Translations under genes and position numbers: made by a program | Notes under the pieces: model-generated | The model's input: the letters and a program-made list of their open reading frames with translations, nothing else | What the model was told of the DNA's origin: nothing | Databases searched by the model: none | Assembly: GCF_910589175.1 (NCBI RefSeq) | Contig: NZ_CAJURR010000004.1 | Location: 40,615-104,614 of the forward strand | Source: an uncultured Lactobacillus sp. | GTDB taxonomy: Bacteria > Bacillota > Bacilli > Lactobacillales > Lactobacillaceae | Direction: 5' to 3' | Length of the DNA: 64,000 nt | In this document: in pieces, positions 1 to 8,555 of the stretch | Layout: each line of letters starts with the position of its first letter | Position numbering within the stretch: position 1 is the stretch's first letter

Positions 1-207
1 TTTCTATAATGCACTACTAGTAAATATAGATATTTTTGAAAGAGAATTAATTTTATAAATATTAATAGTGAACAAGGTATTTATTTTTAACTAGCTCCAA
101 AATATCTCACTATAAAAAACATATTTGTCAAGATTATTGCTCAGAAAGCTATCATAGCGCATAATTTTAAGGTATTATTGTAATAGTTTAAAAAAGGAGA
201 TTTTATT
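1..207. other. Intergenic region upstream of udk
   Basis: AT-rich stretch with no convincing reading frame. It holds the promoter and ribosome binding site of udk. I see no tail of an upstream gene and no clear terminator. Confidence 0.5.
137..165 (+). promoter_or_regulatory. Putative udk promoter
   Basis: A TTGCTC box (137-142) and a CATAAT box (160-165) are separated by 17 bases, about 42 bases before the start codon. This is a pattern match only. Confidence 0.4.
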
Positions 208-843
208 GTGCAAAGTAAACGCCCTATTATCATTGGAATTGCTGGTGGTTCTGGTAGTGGTAAAACAACCATCGCCCATGAAATTTATGACCAATTACAA
301 CAAGACGACCATATCTTAATTATGACGCAAGATTCTTACTACAAGAACAACGACAACTTATCAATGGCAGACCGTAAGAAAATTAACTACGACCATCCTG
401 ATGCCTTTGACATGCCACTTCTGGTTGAACAATTACGTCAATTAATGGACTATAAGGCAGTTGAAATGCCAGTTTATGACTTTACCGCTCATACAAGAAG
501 TGAAAAGACAATTCACACTGAACCGGCTGATATTATTATCTTAGAGGGTATCCTAGTTTTAGGCGAAGAGAATTTACGTGATTTAATGAGTATTAAAGTA
601 TTTGTAGATACTGATGATGATATTCGTTTTATCAGAAGATTAGAGCGTGATACACAAGAACGTGGACGTTCTGTAGAATCAGTAATTAATCAATACTTAG
701 CAACGGTTAAGCCCATGTATAATCAATTCATTGAACCAACTAAGCGTTATGCTGATATCATTGTTCCAGAAGGTGGAGAAAATGATGTTGCTATCGATAT
801 GCTTACTACTAAGATTCGTTCAGTTTTAAGTACAGTTAAATAA
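208..843 (+). CDS. udk: Uridine kinase
   Basis: A 211-residue uridine/cytidine kinase that phosphorylates uridine and cytidine to UMP and CMP in cytosolic pyrimidine salvage. The N-terminus carries a P-loop, [12 protein letters not shown] (about residues 10-21). The segments QDSYYKN and NYDHPDAFD are typical of the family, and [12 protein letters not shown] forms the lid/nucleoside region. Length matches bacterial Udk. The start is GTG, chosen because AAAGGAGA lies 7 bases upstream and the P-loop then falls at its usual place. It is a single-gene transcript ending in a strong hairpin immediately after the stop. Confidence 0.95.
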   Translation: MQSKRPIIIGIAGGSGSGKTTIAHEIYDQLQQDDHILIMTQDSYYKNNDNLSMADRKKINYDHPDAFDMPLLVEQLRQLMDYKAVEMPVYDFTAHTRSEKTIHTEPADIIILEGILVLGEENLRDLMSIKVFVDTDDDIRFIRRLERDTQERGRSVESVINQYLATVKPMYNQFIEPTKRYADIIVPEGGENDVAIDMLTTKIRSVLSTVK

Positions 844-877
844 AAATAACCTCGTGGTTTTCCACGGGGTTATTTTT
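844..877. terminator. Bidirectional intrinsic terminator after udk
   Basis: A roughly 14-bp stem (AATAACCTCGTGG paired with CCACGGGGTTATT, one G-T pair) with a TTTT loop and T-run. It ends udk and overlaps the stop codon of the converging gene at 870-1097. Confidence 0.9.
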
Positions 878-1097
878 CACCAAAAAAGAAACTCATTATA
901 ATTCCGGCAATCAGACTTCCACCTATTAATCCAAGATATTCAGACGTTTTCAATATTAAACTTTGAGATTCACTCCAATTAGAAATTCCCACTACTATAG
1001 AACTCATTACAAAGAATGAGACTGTATTAATAATAACTGATTTCAAGCTACTATAAATTCCTAAATTTTTCTGCTTAGATTTCTCTCTTTTCACCAT
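870..1097 (-). CDS. Small membrane protein of unknown function (75 aa)
   Basis: I do not recognise a named family. From the chosen ATG the protein starts with a basic stretch (MVKREKSKQKN) followed by two hydrophobic segments (about residues 20-38 and 53-71), so it is probably a two-span membrane protein. The start was placed at 1097 because AGGAG lies just upstream of it and just after the stop of the DUF4097 gene. An upstream in-frame ATG at 1127 lies inside that gene and lacks a site. The 7-base gap to the DUF4097 gene suggests co-transcription and a linked, possibly envelope-related, role. The stop codon lies inside the shared terminator with udk. Confidence 0.7.
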   Translation of the reverse strand: MVKREKSKQKNLGIYSSLKSVIINTVSFFVMSSIVVGISNWSESQSLILKTSEYLGLIGGSLIAGIIMSFFFGEK

Positions 1098-1104
1098 TCT
1101 TCTC

Positions 1105-1899
1105 CTATTCCACCACATTATCTCCATCTACTGTTGTCATTGTTAAGATCACTCCAGATGGTTGCGGATCAAATGAAATATTATTTAGTCCATTAGCTGT
1201 CCTGACACGGGCGTACTTTAAATTTGCACTCCAGACAGTATTATTCCCTTCAATATTATTAATCTCATAATCGCTCTTAAAGACAGCATGATCTAAGGTG
1301 AAATTACCAGCCTTTAAGTTTGCACTTCCACCATCAATAGTTACGTCAGTTAAATTCATGTCTCCATCGGTAACATTCAATGAAATTTGAGATAGGGTAG
1401 ATCCTGAGACTTTAATTTCTCCATCATATGTAGCAAGCTTCCCATCAGCTAAATCGCTGTTTCTCACGGTTACATTACCATCTGTCGATTCTAGAAGAGA
1501 TTCAGCAATTGCAACACGCCTTACTCTAACTCTTCCCTCAGTCGATTTAAGATATGCTTTTTCCACTTTGGTATCAACGATTTCAATATCACCACTATTA
1601 GTTTGAACATCAAGACGATCCAAAGTTACATCTGCTGGTACAAAGACTTTAAGATGCGCTTCATCATTGTCAATTAAATTAATTCTTTGCTTAAGCTGTA
1701 ACTTTCCATTTTCCAATTGAACAATAGGTAAGTAGTGCCGTTTACCGATAAAGTTAACTGCAAAACGTTCTCCTTGTTCAACTGTTACATCCCCGCTACT
1801 TAATTTTATTTTCAATTCGTTGAATTCTTCGTCACTTATTTTTACCCTAACAATCTCATCTTTTTTATTTTCTTTAGAAAAAAGCTTTTCAAAGATCAT
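1105..1899 (-). CDS. DUF4097-type beta-strand repeat protein
   Basis: A 264-residue protein dominated by short repeating beta-strand units of the form NSGDIEIV, TEGRVRVR, TDGNVTVR, YDGEIKVS and TDGDMNLT. This is the pattern of the DUF4097/LiaG-like 'adhesin' family, predicted to form a right-handed beta-solenoid. No signal peptide or membrane span is visible, so it is either cytosolic or tethered through its small membrane partner downstream. In related Firmicutes such proteins sit next to envelope-stress systems. No such regulator is adjacent here, so the role is unproven. GGGGGAAAGG precedes the ATG. Confidence 0.8.
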   Translation of the reverse strand: MIFEKLFSKENKKDEIVRVKISDEEFNELKIKLSSGDVTVEQGERFAVNFIGKRHYLPIVQLENGKLQLKQRINLIDNDEAHLKVFVPADVTLDRLDVQTNSGDIEIVDTKVEKAYLKSTEGRVRVRRVAIAESLLESTDGNVTVRNSDLADGKLATYDGEIKVSGSTLSQISLNVTDGDMNLTDVTIDGGSANLKAGNFTLDHAVFKSDYEINNIEGNNTVWSANLKYARVRTANGLNNISFDPQPSGVILTMTTVDGDNVVE

Positions 1900-1981
1900 A
1901 GCCTTTCCCCCAATCTACGACACAATTAAATTATTATTAATTATATTAATAAGATTTAATATTTTCAACTATTGAATTCAA

Positions 1982-2013
1982 AAAAACAGCGCTGAATTAT
2001 CAACGCTGTTTTA
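1982..2013 (-). terminator. Terminator of the trehalose PTS gene
   Basis: On the minus strand AACAGCG and CGCTGTT pair around an AT-rich loop and are followed by a T-run. It lies 86 bases after the PTS stop codon. Confidence 0.75.
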
Positions 2014-2098
2014 TCAATTTTATCAACTTAATTTGGTTATCAAATCTACTAATTGCCCCTTCTAAGATCAAATAATGGCCATAATTTTTTCTATTATA

Positions 2099-4027
2099 TT
2101 ACTTACTACCTGGTCTCTTCTTCTTTTCTACCTTAGCACCTTGTACCATCTTGTCATTGTAGCCCCATACCCAAGTTACAATAAATGAAACTACAATAGT
2201 TACAGCACTAGCAATTAAGAAGGTGTAGAAACTAGATAAATCAGTTGGATGTTTTGGATTGAAGAATGATGAGAATCCAATCAAACCACCAGTAAAGCCA
2301 TACATTGTTCCGTGCATTAAGCCAGTAACTAATCCACCAAAGGCAGAACCGATACATCCAGAAATAAATACTTTCTTATATCTTAAACTAATACCATAAA
2401 CGGCTGGTTCTGTTACACCGCACATTGCAGAAATTGTTGAAGCAAAACCTAATTCCTTTAAGTCTTCTTTCTTAGACTTAATAGCAACAGCTAATACTGC
2501 AGCACCTTGGGCAATCATTGATGAACAAATAATTGCGTTTAATGCACTTTCACCAGTTCCAGCAATTTGTTGAGCAACAAGTGGCACAACACCCCAGTGA
2601 AGACCAAAGATAACCAATACTTGGTAGAAACCACCAATAATGAATCCGCCAACCCAGCCAGATGCATGAACTAACCAGTTAATGAAGACAGCAATACCGT
2701 TAGCAACACCTTGAATAATTGGACCAGTTACCATCAAAGTTAAAGCTGATACAACTAAAACAGTAATTAATGGAATAAAAATCATTTGTAAGTATGATGG
2801 TAGCCACTTTTTAAGCCAGTCTTCACATTTTTTAGCAAGCCATGCAGCTAAAATCATTGGGAAAATTGAGTAAGTATAGTTCAAGAACTCAAACTTAATT
2901 CCGCCAATTTCAAACATGGTCTTGAAAGCTTTACCCCAATCAACTAATTGCGGATAAACAAGCACTCCACCAATAACTGCGGCAATGATCGGATCAGAGT
3001 TCAATCTTTTAGCTGCACAATATCCTACTAAAATTGGTAGGAAGAAGAATGCAGAATCGGCGATTGCACTCGTTGTAATATAAGCTGTACTCTTTACACT
3101 AAGCAAACTTCCTAATTGAGGAAGAGTTAGAAGGGCTAAGATACCCTTAATAATACCAGCTGCAGCAATTACTCCAATAATCGGACTCATTGAGCCAGTA
3201 ATAAAACCGATTAAATTACCGAAAGCTCTTGAAACTGGATTTTTACCGTCATCTTCTGGAGCTGGCGCTGCTTCACTATCTAAAGGTCCTAATTGTTTAA
3301 CTACTTCGTCAAAAACATTAGTAACTTCATTACCGATTACTACTTGATATTGACCCGAAGCATGCATTACATCTAAAATTCCACGCTGATTTTTCAAAGC
3401 TTCATCATTTGCTTTACTTTCATCCTTTAAGTAAAAACGCAAACGTGTAATACAGTGAATCACATTATTAACATTATCCTTACCACCAACATTTTTAATA
3501 ATAAAGGTAGCTAATTCTGGATAAGATAACTTTTTGCTTGAAGTGTCTTCCGCTTCAGCTGCTTTTAAATATGCAGTTGCAACTACTTCACCAGCTTTTG
3601 CTTCACCTTCAGTTACATCTAGTCCTGAAAGCTTATCTGCTGAATTAGTAATTAAAACCATGATTGTTGTATCCAATCCCTTAGCCTTAATTTCCTCTAA
3701 GTTCATTTCAGCAATTTCTTGGCCAGCCTTAACTTCCTGACCATTTTCAATCTTAATGGTAAATGGAGCTCCCTTTAAGCCAACGGTATCAACACCCATA
3801 TGAACTAACACTTCTAGTCCTTCTTCAGTTACGATACCAACAGCATGTTTAGTGTCAGCAACCATACTGATTTTCCCTGAAACAGGTGCTACAACCTTTC
3901 CAATAGTTGGAGTTAATCCAAACCCATCCCCCATTGTTCCCTGTGAAAAGATTGGATCGGAAGTTTTAGCCAAAGCAATAACCGCTCCAGTTGCTGGAGC
4001 TAATAAATTAGTAGTATCTTGTACCAT
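2099..4027 (-). CDS. Trehalose-specific PTS EIIABC
   Basis: Single-chain PTS transporter that takes up trehalose as trehalose 6-phosphate. Order of domains: IIA (about 1-150, phospho-His76 in LEVLVHMGVD), IIB (about 165-255, phospho-Cys192 in VIHCITRLRF), then a IIC domain with about ten membrane spans (GVTEPAVYG is a substrate-site motif). Many homologues have the order B-C-A, so the N-terminal IIA is notable. Trehalose specificity is inferred from the divergent treR-treC pair and shared operators. The start at 4027 was chosen because GAGGAG lies 9 bases upstream, whereas the ATG at 4063 has no site. Residues KKKRPGSK end the chain. Confidence 0.88.
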   Translation of the reverse strand: MVQDTTNLLAPATGAVIALAKTSDPIFSQGTMGDGFGLTPTIGKVVAPVSGKISMVADTKHAVGIVTEEGLEVLVHMGVDTVGLKGAPFTIKIENGQEVKAGQEIAEMNLEEIKAKGLDTTIMVLITNSADKLSGLDVTEGEAKAGEVVATAYLKAAEAEDTSSKKLSYPELATFIIKNVGGKDNVNNVIHCITRLRFYLKDESKANDEALKNQRGILDVMHASGQYQVVIGNEVTNVFDEVVKQLGPLDSEAAPAPEDDGKNPVSRAFGNLIGFITGSMSPIIGVIAAAGIIKGILALLTLPQLGSLLSVKSTAYITTSAIADSAFFFLPILVGYCAAKRLNSDPIIAAVIGGVLVYPQLVDWGKAFKTMFEIGGIKFEFLNYTYSIFPMILAAWLAKKCEDWLKKWLPSYLQMIFIPLITVLVVSALTLMVTGPIIQGVANGIAVFINWLVHASGWVGGFIIGGFYQVLVIFGLHWGVVPLVAQQIAGTGESALNAIICSSMIAQGAAVLAVAIKSKKEDLKELGFASTISAMCGVTEPAVYGISLRYKKVFISGCIGSAFGGLVTGLMHGTMYGFTGGLIGFSSFFNPKHPTDLSSFYTFLIASAVTIVVSFIVTWVWGYNDKMVQGAKVEKKKRPGSK

Positions 4028-4079
4028 AATTTCATTCTCCTCTTTGAAAGTATCCGCTTTCATTTATCTTGATTTTAAT

Positions 4080-4106
4080 ATTATACTTGTCTGTACAAGT
4101 TGTCAA
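4080..4106 (-). promoter_or_regulatory. Promoter of the trehalose PTS gene with TreR operator
   Basis: A perfect -35 TTGACA (4101-4106) and perfect -10 TATAAT (4080-4085) are separated by only 15 bases, and that spacer is the operator ACTTGTCTGTACAAGT (4085-4100 on the plus strand). A bound repressor would block polymerase directly. Confidence 0.8.
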
Positions 4107-4173
4107 TATATTTTTATGAAAAAGCTTACTTTTCTTTTAAATCAATATTTTATAATTGAAAATATTTTTCTTT

Positions 4174-4198
4174 ACTTGTCTGATCAAGTGTATATAAT
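4174..4198 (+). promoter_or_regulatory. treR-treC promoter with TreR operator
   Basis: The operator ACTTGTCTGATCAAGT (4174-4189) is nearly the same as the one in the divergent promoter. It is followed by a TATAAT -10 at 4193-4198, while the -35 (near TTTACT, 4171-4176) is poor. This implies treR autoregulates together with treC. Confidence 0.75.
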
Positions 4199-4220
4199 TA
4201 AAGACGAAGGAGGATTTTTT

Positions 4221-4946
4221 ATGGCTCAATCTAAAGTTGGAGTGATCGCTCAAGACTTAGTTGATAAAATTAAACATCAACAATATCAGGCAGGCGACTA
4301 TCTCCCAAGTGAACATCAATTAATGGACTTATATGGTGCTTCTCGTGAGACAATTCGAAAAGCTCTTAATAGCTTAACTGAGCTAGGACTGATCCAAAAA
4401 ATTCGAGGAAAAGGTTCAATTGTATTGAACTTAGAGCGTTATACTTTTCCTATTTCTGGAATTACTAGTTTTGCGGAATTGAATAACCAATTAGGATTAA
4501 AAGCTGAAACTAAAGTCCTACTTTTACAAAAAGAAGCTAATTTACCTGTTCAATTTATCAAGTATTTTCCTGAGGAAGAAAATAGCACAGGTTTTCATCT
4601 TGAACGATTACGTTTAATAGATGGGCAAGCAGATGTATTGGACTGTGACTATTTACTATCCCCTCCAATCAATTCTCTTCCTAGGGAGGCTGCTGAGACT
4701 TCTATCTATGACTATTTAGAAAATAAACAAAAATTAGATATTTCATACGCAACAAAAGAAATTTCTGTTTGCAAAGTTGATAAAAGAATTCAAGATTTAC
4801 TTCAACTCGACAACGATCTTGCGGTTTTAGTTGCAAGCCGTAATTACTTAGCTGATACAACTAAGTTTGAATTAACTTTGTCCTACCATAGACCTGATAA
4901 ATTTAAATTTGTTGATTTTGCTCGTAGAAAAAAGATTAAGCTTTAG
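4221..4946 (+). CDS. treR: GntR-family trehalose operon repressor TreR
   Basis: A 241-residue regulator with an N-terminal GntR winged helix (about 1-70; LPSEHQLMDLYGASRETIRKAL is the recognition region) and a C-terminal UTRA ligand-binding domain (about 90-235). TreR proteins bind trehalose 6-phosphate and release the operator. Start: AAGGAGG is 7 bases before this ATG, and the HTH begins immediately after it. A longer open frame upstream runs through the divergent promoter and is not credible. The gene is 15 bases from treC. Two matching palindromes flank the divergent promoters. Assignment to trehalose rests on the neighbours. Confidence 0.9.
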   Translation: MAQSKVGVIAQDLVDKIKHQQYQAGDYLPSEHQLMDLYGASRETIRKALNSLTELGLIQKIRGKGSIVLNLERYTFPISGITSFAELNNQLGLKAETKVLLLQKEANLPVQFIKYFPEEENSTGFHLERLRLIDGQADVLDCDYLLSPPINSLPREAAETSIYDYLENKQKLDISYATKEISVCKVDKRIQDLLQLDNDLAVLVASRNYLADTTKFELTLSYHRPDKFKFVDFARRKKIKL

Positions 4947-4961
4947 AAAGGTACTATATCA

Positions 4962-6620
4962 ATGAATAATTTAGGCAATAAAGTAATCTACCAAATTTAT
5001 CCAAAATCTTTTTATGACTCAAATAATGATGGGATCGGTGATTTACGTGGAATCATCCAAAAGATTGACTACATTAAAAAACTAAACGTAGACTTTATTT
5101 GGTTCAATCCATTTTTTGTTTCCCCGCAAAATGATAACGGCTATGACATTGCCGATTATAAAAAAATTGATCCTCGCTTTGGAACTATGGAGGACTTTGA
5201 AGAATTAGTAGCCAAATTAAAAGATATAAATGTTAATGTCATGCTTGATATGGTCTTAAACCACTGTTCCACTGAACATGAATGGTTCAAAAAGGCTCTT
5301 GCTGGTGATAAAAAATATCAAAAATTCTTCTATCTCAGAAAAGGTAAAGATGGAAAGTTGCCTAACAATTGGCAATCTAAATTTGGTGGCCCTGCCTGGT
5401 CAAAATTTGGTGACACAGATTATTACTACCTCCATCTTTATGATCCAACTCAAGCGGATCTTGACTGGCACAATCCAGAGGTTCGCGCTGCCTTAATTGA
5501 TGTAGTAAACTTTTGGCGCAGTAAGGGTGTTCACGGTTTCCGCTTTGACGTAATTAATGTAACAGGAAAAGATACTGTCCTAGTTGATTCAACTGATCCA
5601 GTCCAAGAAAAATCACTCTATACTGATACTCCAGTAGTGCAGCAATATCTAAAAGAATTAAACGCTAAGTCCTTTGGTCAAGATCCAGAGTCTGTCACTG
5701 TTGGAGAAATGTCTTCTACTACAATTGAAAATTCAATTGCTTATACTCGTCCCCAAGATCATGAACTCTCAATGGTATTTACTTTCCACCATCTCAAAGT
5801 TGACTACAAAAATGGAGAAAAGTGGTCAAAGATGCCTTTTGATTTCAAAAAATTAAAAGACATTATGCTTACTTGGAACAGCAAAATTGACCAAGGTGGC
5901 GGTTGGCAAGCTCTATTTTGGAACAATCATGATCAACCTTGGGCTTTAAATCGGTTTGGCGATATCGGTAAATATCATGACAAATCTGCTGAAATGTTAG
6001 CTCTCGCTCTTCACCTACTGCGCGGAACACCTTATATCTACATGGGTGAAGAAATCGGTATGATGGATCCACACTATACTTCGATGAAAGATTATGTTGA
6101 TATTGAGGCACTAAATGCATATGATGCACTCATTGCTAAAGGGATGAATAAAAAAGAAGCTTTTGAAATCGTTCAATCAAAAGCTCGCGATAATTCAAGA
6201 GTCCCAATGCACTGGAATAATTCTAAATATGCTGGTTTTAGTGAAAGTAAACCTTGGTTGATGCCAACTGACCAAGACAAGGTTAATGTTGAAAAGGAAT
6301 TACGTGAAGGAGAAATATTTAATTTCTATCAAAAGTTAATCAAACTTAGAAAAAGCGAAGAATTAATTTCAACTGGTCATATTAAGCCACTTTTGATGGA
6401 TCATCCCCAGGTGATGGCATATGAACGCTACTTAGATAACTCAAATGAAAAGTTATTAGTCTTTGCTAACTTCTATGGCAAAGAAACAAAGCTTGAACTT
6501 CCTACAGAATATATAAATCGTGACGGTGAAATTTTAATTCAAAATTATGATGAAGAGCTTGCTACTCTTCCTTCAATGCTTGAATTGAAGCCATATGAAG
6601 CTTTAGCAATTAAAATATAG
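4962..6620 (+). CDS. treC: Trehalose-6-phosphate hydrolase (GH13_29)
   Basis: A 552-residue alpha,alpha-phosphotrehalase that cleaves trehalose 6-phosphate to glucose and glucose 6-phosphate in the cytosol. A GH13 (beta/alpha)8 barrel shows the calcium-loop motif DSNNDGIGD, nucleophile Asp196 (GFRFDVINV), acid/base Glu249 (TVGEMSS) and stabiliser Asp324 (NNHDQPW), followed by the C-terminal beta domain. Length is standard. It is translated from AGAAAGG 10 bases after the treR stop and is the last gene of the operon. It differs in substrate from the second GH13 enzyme at 21980-23647. Confidence 0.94.
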   Translation: MNNLGNKVIYQIYPKSFYDSNNDGIGDLRGIIQKIDYIKKLNVDFIWFNPFFVSPQNDNGYDIADYKKIDPRFGTMEDFEELVAKLKDINVNVMLDMVLNHCSTEHEWFKKALAGDKKYQKFFYLRKGKDGKLPNNWQSKFGGPAWSKFGDTDYYYLHLYDPTQADLDWHNPEVRAALIDVVNFWRSKGVHGFRFDVINVTGKDTVLVDSTDPVQEKSLYTDTPVVQQYLKELNAKSFGQDPESVTVGEMSSTTIENSIAYTRPQDHELSMVFTFHHLKVDYKNGEKWSKMPFDFKKLKDIMLTWNSKIDQGGGWQALFWNNHDQPWALNRFGDIGKYHDKSAEMLALALHLLRGTPYIYMGEEIGMMDPHYTSMKDYVDIEALNAYDALIAKGMNKKEAFEIVQSKARDNSRVPMHWNNSKYAGFSESKPWLMPTDQDKVNVEKELREGEIFNFYQKLIKLRKSEELISTGHIKPLLMDHPQVMAYERYLDNSNEKLLVFANFYGKETKLELPTEYINRDGEILIQNYDEELATLPSMLELKPYEALAIKI

Positions 6621-6626
6621 TAAACA

Positions 6627-6667
6627 AAGAGCAACTACACATAGATTTTCATGTATAGTTGCTCTTT
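6627..6667 (+). terminator. Terminator after treC
   Basis: AGCAACTACACAT pairs with ATGTATAGTTGCT around a short loop, followed by a T-run. It also lies 3' of the converging gene at 6680-7069. Confidence 0.85.
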
Positions 6668-6679
6668 TTACTAAATAAT

Positions 6680-7069
6680 TTACTTAAAGAAATTTACAAA
6701 TCCACTAAATAGAATTACCGTACTAATTAAATAAATTTGCCAAACAGCTAGATTACTATCATCCTTACCCAACTTTTTAGCCATTTGATGTCCACGCCAG
6801 TACATTAAAAGTGATACGATAATTAAAATAATTCCTAGAATAACATATAAAAAGTGTGGAATATAAGGATTCGTATCCCCTAACAAGAACATGACCGGTA
6901 CGATAATCAATACTGCACTAATGAAGGTTCCAAAGTATATTACATAAGGTGCAGTAGCAAGCTGTTTTGCCTTTTTATCCCACTTATAAAATCTGAAGGT
7001 ACGATACAATTCAAAGAAGCCTAGTAACATCACTACAATGTACATGGCTGTTAAACCCCAATTTTTCAT
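6680..7069 (-). CDS. Uncharacterised four-span membrane protein
   Basis: A 129-residue protein with four hydrophobic segments (about residues 6-21, 40-62, 70-90 and 108-126) separated by charged turns such as RTFRFYKWDKKAKQ and RGHQMAKKLGKDDS. I do not recognise the family. The start at 7069 has GAGGAA 9 bases upstream, whereas an in-frame ATG at 7084 has none. It is a stand-alone gene between the trehalose operon and the amino acid ABC operon, with no informative context. A small integral membrane protein is all the sequence supports. Confidence 0.7.
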   Translation of the reverse strand: MKNWGLTAMYIVVMLLGFFELYRTFRFYKWDKKAKQLATAPYVIYFGTFISAVLIIVPVMFLLGDTNPYIPHFLYVILGIILIIVSLLMYWRGHQMAKKLGKDDSNLAVWQIYLISTVILFSGFVNFFK

Positions 7070-7216
7070 AATTAATTTCCTCATATTTTATTTATTCTTA
7101 TATACTTATACTTGTATTTTATTCCTTTCTTTAAAACAAAAATACGAAAAGTACCAAAATAGTTCATTTTTTTACCAATTTGGATATACGGTCAACTATC
7201 TCCACTAAAAGGCATA

Positions 7217-7247
7217 ATAAAAACCACATGAATTTTTCATGTGGTTT
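7217..7247 (-). terminator. Terminator of the amino acid ABC operon
   Basis: AAACCACATGAA and TTCATGTGGTTT form a perfect 12-bp stem with a 5-base loop and T-rich flanks on both sides. It directly follows the stop of the last permease gene. Confidence 0.9.
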
Positions 7248-7252
7248 ATTTT

Positions 7253-7903
7253 TTAATACTTACTTTGTAAATGCTTAGCAACCATTGAAAGTGAGAAACA
7301 AACAATGAAGTACATAATCGCAATAATTACATACATTGGAATCAAGTAAGTAGTATTTTGACTATAAATAATTTGTGCGTGGAATAATAATTCCGGCAAA
7401 ACAATAATGGTTGCTAAAGATGTATCCTTAACTAATGAAACGAATTGTGATAAAAGAGACGGAATCATCTTATTGAGGGCTTGTGGAATAATTACATGAT
7501 ACATTGCCTGCATATATGTCATACCGTTTGATCGAGCACCTTCCATTTGGCCTGGATCAACAGCAGCAATCCCACTTCTCACAATTTCAGCTAACATTGC
7601 CCCTTCAAATACTACCAAGGCAATAATAGAAGCGACCGTTGGATTGGTAATAATCCCTAATTCGGGTAATCCAAAATACGTAAAGAAAATAATTAACAAG
7701 AGCGGCAGATTTCTAATAATATCAATTACAAATCCAACAATTGCTGAAAGATATTTAATTTTCACGTAACGGATAAAGCCAAATACTAGTCCTAATACAA
7801 AACTTAAAGCAATTGAAATCAAAGATACATATATGGTCACCCACAAACCTTGTAAGAGAAAGCGAATGTTAATCCAAGAATATGCATGAATAAAGTTTTC
7901 CAT
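7253..7903 (-). CDS. Amino acid ABC transporter permease (GlnP/HisM type)
   Basis: A 216-residue inner-membrane permease with about five spans. The EAA loop GARSNGMTYMQAMYHVIIPQAL (seen in parts around residues 118-140) docks the ATPase. It belongs to the polar amino acid transport family (HisMQ/GlnPM). It pairs with the permease gene 13 bases upstream to form the heterodimeric channel. AGAAAGGAG precedes the ATG. The operon is ATPase, binding protein, permease, permease, under a T-box. Substrate is best predicted from that T-box (aspartate/asparagine) and not from the family name. Confidence 0.88.
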   Translation of the reverse strand: MENFIHAYSWINIRFLLQGLWVTIYVSLISIALSFVLGLVFGFIRYVKIKYLSAIVGFVIDIIRNLPLLLIIFFTYFGLPELGIITNPTVASIIALVVFEGAMLAEIVRSGIAAVDPGQMEGARSNGMTYMQAMYHVIIPQALNKMIPSLLSQFVSLVKDTSLATIIVLPELLFHAQIIYSQNTTYLIPMYVIIAIMYFIVCFSLSMVAKHLQSKY

Positions 7904-7916
7904 CTTTTTCTCCTTT

Positions 7917-8555
7917 CTAGGCTAATTTCTTTTCTAAGTGACGCATGTAGTAACTTAATGGTAGCGTTAAGACTAAGTAAAATAATCCAACAACAACATA
8001 AGTATTAATTGTTTCAAATGATGAGAATGCAATTACGTCTGCTTGATACATCAAATCAAAACCTGCCACAAAGGCTAAAACAGATGAGTTCTTAATTAAG
8101 TTAATGAACTGATTACCTAATGGCGGAATAACAATCTTTAAGGCTTGTGGCAAGATAACATAGCGCATAGCTTGCGTATAAGTCATCCCATTTGAGCGGG
8201 CACCTTCCATTTGGCCATCACCAACTGAGTTAATTCCCGCTCTAACTGTTTCTGCAATAAATGCTGAAGTATATAATGTTAATCCAATCGTACCTGCTGC
8301 AAAACCTGATACCTTGAACCAAATTTGAGGTACAACCAGATAAAAGATCATTGTAATAACTAACAAAGGAATGTTACGGAAAATTTCAATGTAGACACGT
8401 GCTACTGCTCTACCAAACTTATTTGGTGCAACTTCTAACAAAGCAAAGCCTACTCCAAGGATCAAACTAAAGAATAGGGCAATTACACTACATAAAATTG
8501 TGTTCCAAAAGCCTGATAAGAATTCAGACCAATGATTTGTTAAAATTCCTATCAC
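7917..8555 (-). CDS. Amino acid ABC transporter permease (GlnM/HisQ type)
   Basis: A 212-residue partner permease with five predicted spans and the same EAA-loop signature (GARSNGMTYTQAMRY). It starts with GTG overlapping the TGA of the binding-protein gene by 4 bases, and AAGGAGG lies about 9 bases upstream, so translation is probably coupled. With the second permease it makes the membrane channel of a polar amino acid importer. Similarity between the two permeases shows an old duplication, as is normal in this family. Confidence 0.88.
   Translation of the reverse strand: MIGILTNHWSEFLSGFWNTILCSVIALFFSLILGVGFALLEVAPNKFGRAVARVYIEIFRNIPLLVITMIFYLVVPQIWFKVSGFAAGTIGLTLYTSAFIAETVRAGINSVGDGQMEGARSNGMTYTQAMRYVILPQALKIVIPPLGNQFINLIKNSSVLAFVAGFDLMYQADVIAFSSFETINTYVVVGLFYLVLTLPLSYYMRHLEKKLA

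Noticed and set aside
3852..4220. Upstream extension of treR
   Set aside because: It runs through the divergent promoters and operators and has no homology. The ATG at 4221 has an ideal RBS.
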